Below, piece by piece: positions 57,480 to 64,000 of a stretch of DNA of 64,000 bases. The first letter of the stretch is position 1. The number at the start of each line of letters is the position of its first letter. The notes under the pieces are model-generated. The model was not told the DNA's origin, did not search any database, and was given only the letters and a program-made list of their open reading frames with translations. This stretch comes from Linnemannia schmuckeri. Its lineage: Eukaryota > Mortierellomycota > Mortierellomycetes > Mortierellales > Mortierellaceae. The position numbers were made by a program, and so were the translations under genes. Location of the stretch: the NCBI GenBank assembly GCA_029449235.1, contig JANATG010000005.1:1550001-1614000 (forward strand). Direction: 5' to 3'.

Positions 57480-59360
57480 ATGATCCAGGAGCACAAACCA
57501 GTCGCACTACTCTCAAGGAACAGCAGCAGCGACCAAGAGGACGACCTTGCATCCCTAGATCCCAACCCTATTGGCGCTACTGCCACAACGACAACAGCAA
57601 CAAGGCGACACGTTGCAAGCATACCCACGCCCAATTCTCCAAACCCCGCACCCATCCCCGACGCAGCAGCACAGGACGACCCTGTCCGAGCCAAGACGGA
57701 CAAGCCTCGGCCGACTGGATTGTTTGTGGACCTTCTTGTGGCGAATCGTTCGTACTGGACACTTGTAGTTATTCTGTTTGCTACCTTCTTTGCCTTTATT
57801 CCTCTGGTCCACGAGCGCCTATTCTCGAGAGGTTAGTTTTTAAGGAAAAGGAAATGCATGTGTCAATTAATTGGTCACAGGAATGTTGTCTGACCGTCAG
57901 TCCACCTTTTCTTCTAAACCACATAGGGCTGCATGCTTCGAAACCATGGCCCAACAATATCACATCGACACACTGCACAAAAGCACACCCAGGAAGACCT
58001 CTAGTCCAGTATGTGCTCATGGTCGACGCTGGATCCATGGGTTCTCGAATCCATGTCTACAAGTTCAACTACTGCAACGCTACACCTGAGCTGGAGGGCG
58101 ATACCTTTGGACATGTCGAGCCAGGACTGTCTTCTTACGATGGCGACTCCGAGGGCGCTGCTAGGAGCCTTGACAAACTTTTGGATCTCGCTCTCAAGAC
58201 TGTCCCTACTTATCTTCATTCAAGCACACCTGTCGCGGTCAAGGCTACTGCGGGATTACGACTTTTGGGAGATGAGAAATCAGAGATGATTCTGGCGGCT
58301 GTTCGCAGGAGGATTGAATCCATGTACCCATTCCCTATCGTCGAAGATCAAGGAGTCGCTGTCATGGATGGTGCAGACGAAGGTATGCAAGCGTTGGTAA
58401 CTTTTCCTTCTCTCTTGTTCATGCTGGCGAATTGATTATCAGTCTTAAACTGAGCATGGTCTCATTTTTCCACACGTAGGCGTGTATGCATGGGTGACGG
58501 TCAACTATCTGCTGGAACGATTCAACTCTTTCAAGAAGAAGCCGACTGTGGCGATCTTGGATCTCGGAGGCGCTTCGACACAGGTTGTATTTGAGCCACG
58601 CGTCGTGGGTGGACACTCCGTCGCACAAGGAGAGCACCGCTATCCGATGAACTTTAATGGGAATGAATATGTTCTGTACCAACACTCTCACCTCGGCTAC
58701 GGACTGATCATGGCGCGCTCTCAAATCAACAACTACGTCGTCGCCAATCCGCTGGACGCTAAGCATGAGGTTAGTCTTGGTGACAAGGAGTATGCGCATC
58801 CTTGCCTACCGGTCGGCACTCGACAGGACTTCGTCACTGCAGACAGTGAGCAGGTCGTTCTCGTGGGAGTTTCGGACCCAACAGGCCAGTGCAAGGCCAT
58901 GGTGGAGGCAATCTTTTACAAGGACAAGAAGTGTAACATGTTGCCTTGTTCATTCAACGGGGTCTATCAGCCATCGCTTCACGCCACTGCCGAGGACGAC
59001 ATCTATGCGTTTTCATTCTTTTTCGATCTGACGGCACCCTTCAGACTTGGGAGTGCTACGCTGGCCCAGGAGATGACGATCGGGGAAATCGAGGAACTGA
59101 CGGAACGAGTGTGCATCGGCGACGAGAATGGCTTCCTTGAGTTTCAGGACTCTGCCGAGGCTATGAAGGAGCTCCGTAAGTCTGTAAACATCTGTATGGA
59201 TCTAAGATTTATCTATGGGCTCCTCCAGCATGGTTACGGCATTCCCAAGACCCGCAAGGTCAAGCTGGCCAAGAAACTGAAGGGATATGAGACTGGTTGG
59301 ACGGTCGGTGGCAGCATTGCGATCCTGGAGGACAATTGGTTTGTTGGATCGTTAATCTGA
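57480..59360 (+). CDS. GDA1: GDA1/CD39-family Golgi nucleoside diphosphatase (GDPase/UDPase)
   Basis: Hydrolyses GDP/UDP released by glycosyltransferases in the Golgi lumen so that nucleotide-sugar exchange can continue. Three exons (57480-57831, 57927-58382, 58480-59360) give 562 aa. It is a type II membrane protein with a disordered cytosolic N-terminus, one TM segment near 92-112 (SYWTLVVILFATFFAFIPLV), then the lumenal catalytic domain. Apyrase-conserved regions are present: ACR1 MVDAGSMGSRIHVYKF, ACR2 VKATAGLRLLG, ACR3 GVYAWVTVNYLLERF, ACR4 AILDLGGASTQVVFEP, and paired cysteines toward the C-terminus (CLPVG, CKAM, CNMLPCSFNGVYQP). ACR1 has Met where the family has Thr in DAGSTGSR, which is unusual for a phosphate-binding loop residue. 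A hydrophobic open frame starting at 57134 is in a different frame and is leader. Confidence 0.95.
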
Positions 59361-59959
59361 GATACATATATATCAGCCCGTCTGACGTGACCCCGTAGAT
59401 AGCAGCAGCATGGGCAACATCAGTAATTAGAATAATAATAGTTCTCATAGAAAAAAAGAAATAGAAAAAAAAGAATTAGAAGGAAGAGGGAGAGAGTAAG
59501 TACCGGATGATATTATTTGACTATGCATGTGCCTTGATCATCGGCCCCCTTTATTTCCGAGTTAACGAGGGGTGCAAGGCCAAATTCACAATGGCTGGCT
59601 GGTAGCCTTGCGAATGCATCTTCCTCCTCTTATACTTTTTGTCTTATCTTCCCGTCCCTTTTTGCGTCTTTTCTCCTTTTTTTTTTCTTCTTCTTTCTTC
59701 GTTTTTGTTGCGTCTCTCCTATTCCTTTTCTTCTCTCGCTCACTTCCTTCAACCTTCAACCTCTCCTTCCCTCTCATACACTTTTGCGTACACATCTCTC
59801 ATCCCTTGTGCATTCACTTTCGCAATTCTCACTTTCATTAGCCTTCCCACCTTCCTTCTTCTTCTCCAACACGCCCCTACTCAATTTCACACCACTGCGT
59901 TCCTTCTTTGTTACTTTTCGCTCCTCCTTCTTCGCTCAACAGCGCAACGGTCAGTCAAG
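59361..59959. other. Spacer between GDA1 and FHIP genes
   Basis: 599 nt: the GDA1 3' flank (A-rich, about 59440-59490), then a long pyrimidine-rich leader on the + strand (59620-59945) before the FHIP start. Frames through it are Ser/Leu/Phe low complexity. Confidence 0.45.
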
Positions 59960-62900
59960 ATGGACTCGAGTTTTTGGAACAAGCTGAAAAAGACCATTAT
60001 GACCACGCCCAAGGCTCAGCCCAGTAGTGCCTTGCAGCTGACGCGGTTTAACAATGGCTGGCTCGCTATTCAGGTACATATCTGTTTGTCTTACCTTCTT
60101 GCCGCTGTGTTCACTACCGTCCAGCCAGTCAGAATAATGGGAAATAACCTAAAATAATGTCTTTTCTTTTGTGCACCATAATCTTAGACTGCGATTTCGA
60201 CGGCAGAAAAGCGAAACGTGTCTATCCAACAGACAGATATCCCCGTTCGTCTGAAGAACATGGTCGACCTCCTTGTGGATGAAGAGTCGCGGCTGGACGA
60301 TGCCACAGGAACAACGGGCGTCTGTATGGAATACCTCCTCAAGCACAATGTCCTTGGCAAGTTGGTCAATCTGGCCGAAAAGGACCAGCCCAAGGGTTTG
60401 ACAGGCGAAACCATACGAACATTTGCAGGGATGATCAACCTGTTGGACGACCGGTTCTTGGTCCACAACTCTGTCCACAAGCCCACCGTCAAACTTCTAC
60501 GAACGTGCTGTGGACCCGGGACTGAATTCGAGGAGAACGAGGACTACCACGAGGACCTGGTCGATCTGATGTATATCCTCTGCTCCAAGATCCATGGATA
60601 CCCAGAGCTGCTGAATATCTTCTTCTACGACCGACAGTGGCTTACCGTGCCTGAGAGGGTGTCAGCGAGGAGGTTGCAGAAGAACAAGGAGACTATGGCA
60701 CTTTTGAGAAGTATCAGTCGTCGGTCGAGTCTGGCGCTGTCGTCGATGGAGGATGACCCACCCACTAACTCCTCAGCTTCAACACTTAACCAAAAGGCGG
60801 ACACAATCCCGCCCAAGGAAGAAGACGAGGGAAACGATCCAGAGGAACCCCTTGTTCGGCCGGGTCGCCTTGCCAGGAGTATGACCGCCGCCAGTCTTCA
60901 GGGCCATGAAAACCATCACGAGTCGAAGCGAGACTACGAGTTCCTGCTGTTTACATATCTGTCCAAGTTTGTGCATCGAGAGGGCAAGTCGGGTGATTTT
61001 GCAAGGACGGGACTCTTATTCTTGATGGAGTTGGCGACTGGGTCTTTGGGCGAGTACATCCTCGATTCAGAGTTCTCATCGTATCTGACGGCGGGTGTTG
61101 GAGCATTGTACTCGCAGCTCCCTCGCAAGCTGATTGTTAAGACCGATCTCAACAATCTAACCGCCAGTAGCACAACATCACCACCACCGGAATCCAAACC
61201 ATCGAGGAGAGCCAATATTGAGCTCTCAACATCCAAGGATTTCCAGTCCAGGTTGGATGCGTTTCTGAGAGTTCTCGAGTTTTGTCAAGATGTCCTTATG
61301 CGTTGTCCCAACACCGAGATTGCTACCACGCTCTTGGCATCATTCAAGACGGTGTTTTTGGAGAGCATTCTCTACCCTTCGATCCTAGAATGCTCCGACA
61401 CAGATGGAAGCTCGGTCGCTGTTATTAGCTATATTGATTTGATCCTACAAGCACTTGAGCATGAGGCTCTGGTCGATCTAGTTGTTGGGTTTCTGATGGC
61501 CTCAGAGGAGGAGGATACACGAGCTAAGGTCCTTGAGGACACAGACGCCTTTGCTGAGGTACAGAACCCACAGACGACTTCGCCTTACTTTATGGCGACT
61601 GGTCGATTCACGCTCAAGGACCTTGTCCTGTCACGACTCAAGTCTCGATCGCAGCCTACTGTCATTGCGACGCTCAAGTTGTTGAATACAGTAATCACTC
61701 GGCACTGCAAGTACTCTCTCAAGCTACTCAGTATCCAGCCCGATAATCGTGCAGCCTCTCTTACCGAAGCCCTAGACATGCCTGGTCAGCACCCATACAG
61801 AAGCGTGCCCCTCATTAACCACCACGCCCACGAGCTCGACCTTTTCTTTGGACTCATTGCGACCATCAACCCCGGGAACACTCAAGAGATCTTTTGCTGC
61901 GGATACGAGTCCTACCTCCGAGATGCCGAGGGATCAATCGAGCAGCATCAATGTCTGATGGATGGTAACAAGGCGGCTGAGGTTCAAAAGACTGCCGGCA
62001 GCTCGGTCTCGGAAGCGGAGCTCAAGAAGCAGCGGCGTAGGAGCACCAAGTACGGCAACCGAACGAACGACATGACGGAGGATCTGACGGCTGAAGCAGT
62101 TGCGCAGAGTCTGAAGAAGGCTGGAGAGGCCGTTGCTTTTGGTCTTGCAAGTGGAAACTCTCATGGATCTCGCCACCCAGTCCCGATGCACCGTCTCCTT
62201 CCTTCAGATCCTTTGTTGCAGATCCTCCTGGGCACCTTATCTCATTTCTTTGCGCATACAGTCGAGCTGAACCTAGCTCTCACCGGAGTGATTACTTCCC
62301 TTGCGGTCTGTCCGTACCGGTCTCTGGAAGGATGGCTTCTCTTCAAGGCCAGCGATGTCAAGAGACCTAATGAGGGTCGTGGTTCTGAGGAAGACTCTGA
62401 CAATGGCGATTCTCAGGGTCTACATCTCATCGACTCTGAACTCGACACGACTACGTTAAACGACAGTGATGATGAAGAGACTCTTCCCTCTTATCTCACT
62501 CCGAACTCAACCAGAGCTGGCATGGAGTTTGCGATGCCATCGGGTCCACCATCCTTCAAGTCCTTCCCTCCGTTCTTTACCATGCTCAGGACCCTCACTC
62601 AACAAGTGGATTACTACCGAAGTGAGATCGATGGCTTTGACGAATACCTTGCTGACCGACGACGAACGCTCCTGGGCACTACCATCGAGTCAACGACAGC
62701 TTCTACGGCAATGATGGCGACAAGTAGTTCTGGAAGTCTGCTGGGAGGTGCAGGGCCACCATTGTTCGACCAGTCACATGGTAACTTGTCGTCACATCAG
62801 TCTGGATACAACATGTTTACATCCAGCGAATCGTTCTTTGGAGGATCCTCGAGCGATCTCTTGGGAGGTGGAGGACGTCCCTCGACACCGATCATCTCGA

Positions 62901-64000
62901 CTAGCAACCTGCCCCATGCAGCTGGCGGTTCTACGAGCCCCAGATATCTTGGCAACGGTGGACAATTTGGCACTGGGTCGAGAGTGACTTCTCCAGCGCC
63001 ACAACGTCCCAATTCCAAAACGCCTGTCCAAGGAAGCGGATTGTCCAACCCGGTCTCGATGGTCAAGATCAGCTCCCCCCGCGCGAGAAAGAGTAGTTCT
63101 CCGTCCAGTCTGATGTCGACTCCTTCCAACATGTCGTTCTTGATCCCGCCTGGTGTTGGTAAACGTAACTTTAAATCGAACAGTACCAGTCCACTTGCGA
63201 CTTCTGGACCACGACTGCCTTCAGTTCCTACGCTAGAGGTTGATGGTCAGTTGGCCTCTCCTTCGCCATTGTCTGCCTCTTCGCAGCCAACATCGGCGAC
63301 GACCGCAGGTCCTCCAAGGACATTGTCGCCCGTCCCTCTGTCACAACCGAAGGCACTCTGGGCTCCTACTCCAACCAACGCGACCAGTCTGACTAAAGTC
63401 GGTGGAGGATCCTCCTTGCCCAACATGGCCACCTCTGCTCCATCTGTCCCTGTTCCGTCCACACTCCCCGGGAACTATCCTCATCACCACCAGACCAACC
63501 TGTCCATGTCGCAGTCTCAACTCGGAAACCTTGGTACAAACAGCGCGCTGGCCAAGGTGATGGAGACTATGATGATTAAGCCCCTCTTCCCGGACGGGTT
63601 CGTAAATGACTCTGACAGCGAAGCCGAGACGGCGCTGGATATTGAGGCCGAGCTGAGTGATAGCAGTGACGATGGTAGCGACAGTTCCGACGACGACAGC
63701 AGCGATAGCGATGATGATGAGGATGAGGATGAGGACGATGATACGGACGAGGCTAGTAGGGAGGTCAATTCTGATCTTCAGGAGCCTTCTCGAGACGCGC
63801 GTCGGCGTCGACGTAAGCAACTCCGTCAGCAACAGAAACTCCAGCAACAACAGCAGCAGAAGCGCGTTGTCGGAGGAAATAAGGGGATGTTGGCCAGTTC
63901 TAGTCAGTTGCTACAGTCGCCCGCGGTTGCCAACCAGAAACGCGGGGTGCCTCAACAGCAGCAACAGGAGCAATTGGTGTCGTTGAGCCAGTTGTTGACG
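59960..64000 (+). CDS. FTS-Hook-interacting protein (FHIP/FAM160, RAI16-like); 3' end beyond window
   Basis: Subunit of the FTS-Hook-FHIP complex, which in filamentous fungi (Aspergillus FhipA) links early endosomes to Hook and dynein. Exon 1 is 59960-60073 and exon 2 is 60188 to past the window end, about 1309 aa so far. The RAI16-like alpha-solenoid starts NNGWLAIQTAISTAEKR, then DIPVRLKNMVDLLVDEESR, GVCMEYLLKHNVLGKLVNLA and VHNSVHKPTVKLLRTCC. It continues through FLRVLEFCQDVLMRCPN, SPYFMATGRFTLKDLVLSRL and LDLFFGLIATINPG. From about 800 the protein becomes Ser/Gly/Pro-rich and disordered. An acidic Asp/Ser/Glu block (about 63610-63765) is followed by an Arg- and Gln-rich stretch. Start chosen at the Met whose product begins MDSSFWNKLKK. 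Confidence 0.92.

Noticed and set aside
1..64000. CRISPR arrays, transposons, tRNA or rRNA genes
   Set aside because: I saw no regularly spaced identical repeats, no transposase or reverse-transcriptase motifs, and no clear tRNA T-loop with partner stems. A tRNAscan-SE and Infernal run would be needed to exclude small RNA genes.
30487..64000. A functional cluster for endosome-dynein transport (VARP-like GEF, coiled-coil protein, FHIP)
   Set aside because: The genes are far apart, in different orientations and separated by unrelated housekeeping genes; co-location looks like chance.

Overview
The window is nuclear DNA of a filamentous, early-diverging fungus. My best guess is a Mortierella-type mucoromycote, inferred from gene content and structure rather than from any search. 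Genes have 2 to 9 exons with mostly short GT..AG introns (often GTAAG donors and CTAAC-like branch sites). A DASH-complex subunit (DAD4), an Erv46 and a type IIC P-type ATPase fit a fungus, and there are no operons. I count 14 protein genes, of which two run off the window edges, plus two gene relics. Exon coordinates were derived by eye from splice sites and reading-frame continuity.

Layout. 1-4783 (-): VARP/ANKRD27-like VPS9 Rab GEF, 3' end missing. 4784-6180: long polypurine block, its presumed leader. 6181-10077: gene-poor DNA with homopolymers and a decayed tandem repeat. 10078-12374 (-): UDP-glucose dehydrogenase. 14776-16471 (-): PEX11, with a 12-nt microexon. 17746-20122 (+): vacuolar-type amino-acid transporter. 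20361-20714 (-): DAD4. 22002-24050 and 27648-29914 (+): two paralogous single-pass membrane proteins of an unrecognised family, flanking a degenerate third copy (about 25370-26290). 30487-33018 (-): DED1 RNA helicase. 34404-38539 (+): coiled-coil protein. 38832-38992 (+): stray DED1 3' fragment. 39171-42991 (-): type IIC P-type ATPase. 46401-47535 (+): thymidylate synthase. 48396-50038 (+): derlin. 50583-52288 (+): Erv46/ERGIC3. 52557-56641 (-): homeodomain + TFIIS-N + PP1-docking protein. 57480-59360 (+): GDA1/CD39 nucleoside diphosphatase. 59960-64000 (+): FHIP (FTS-Hook-interacting protein), 3' end missing.

Themes. The genes are mostly housekeeping and are not functionally co-ordinated. 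Membrane traffic is nevertheless well represented: VARP-like GEF, FHIP, derlin, Erv46, Golgi GDPase, vacuolar transporter and PEX11. The most interesting item is the nine-exon gene at 52557-56641. It joins a homeodomain, a TFIIS N-terminal (LW) domain and a PNUTS-like PP1-docking motif in one reading frame, an architecture otherwise suggestive of plant LUMINIDEPENDENS and of PNUTS/Ref2-type scaffolds. Second is the tandem membrane-protein family with cytosolic PPxY motifs and a decaying middle member.

A window-wide regularity is that most genes are preceded by a pyrimidine-rich stretch on their own coding strand. These stretches produce many spurious low-complexity ORFs.
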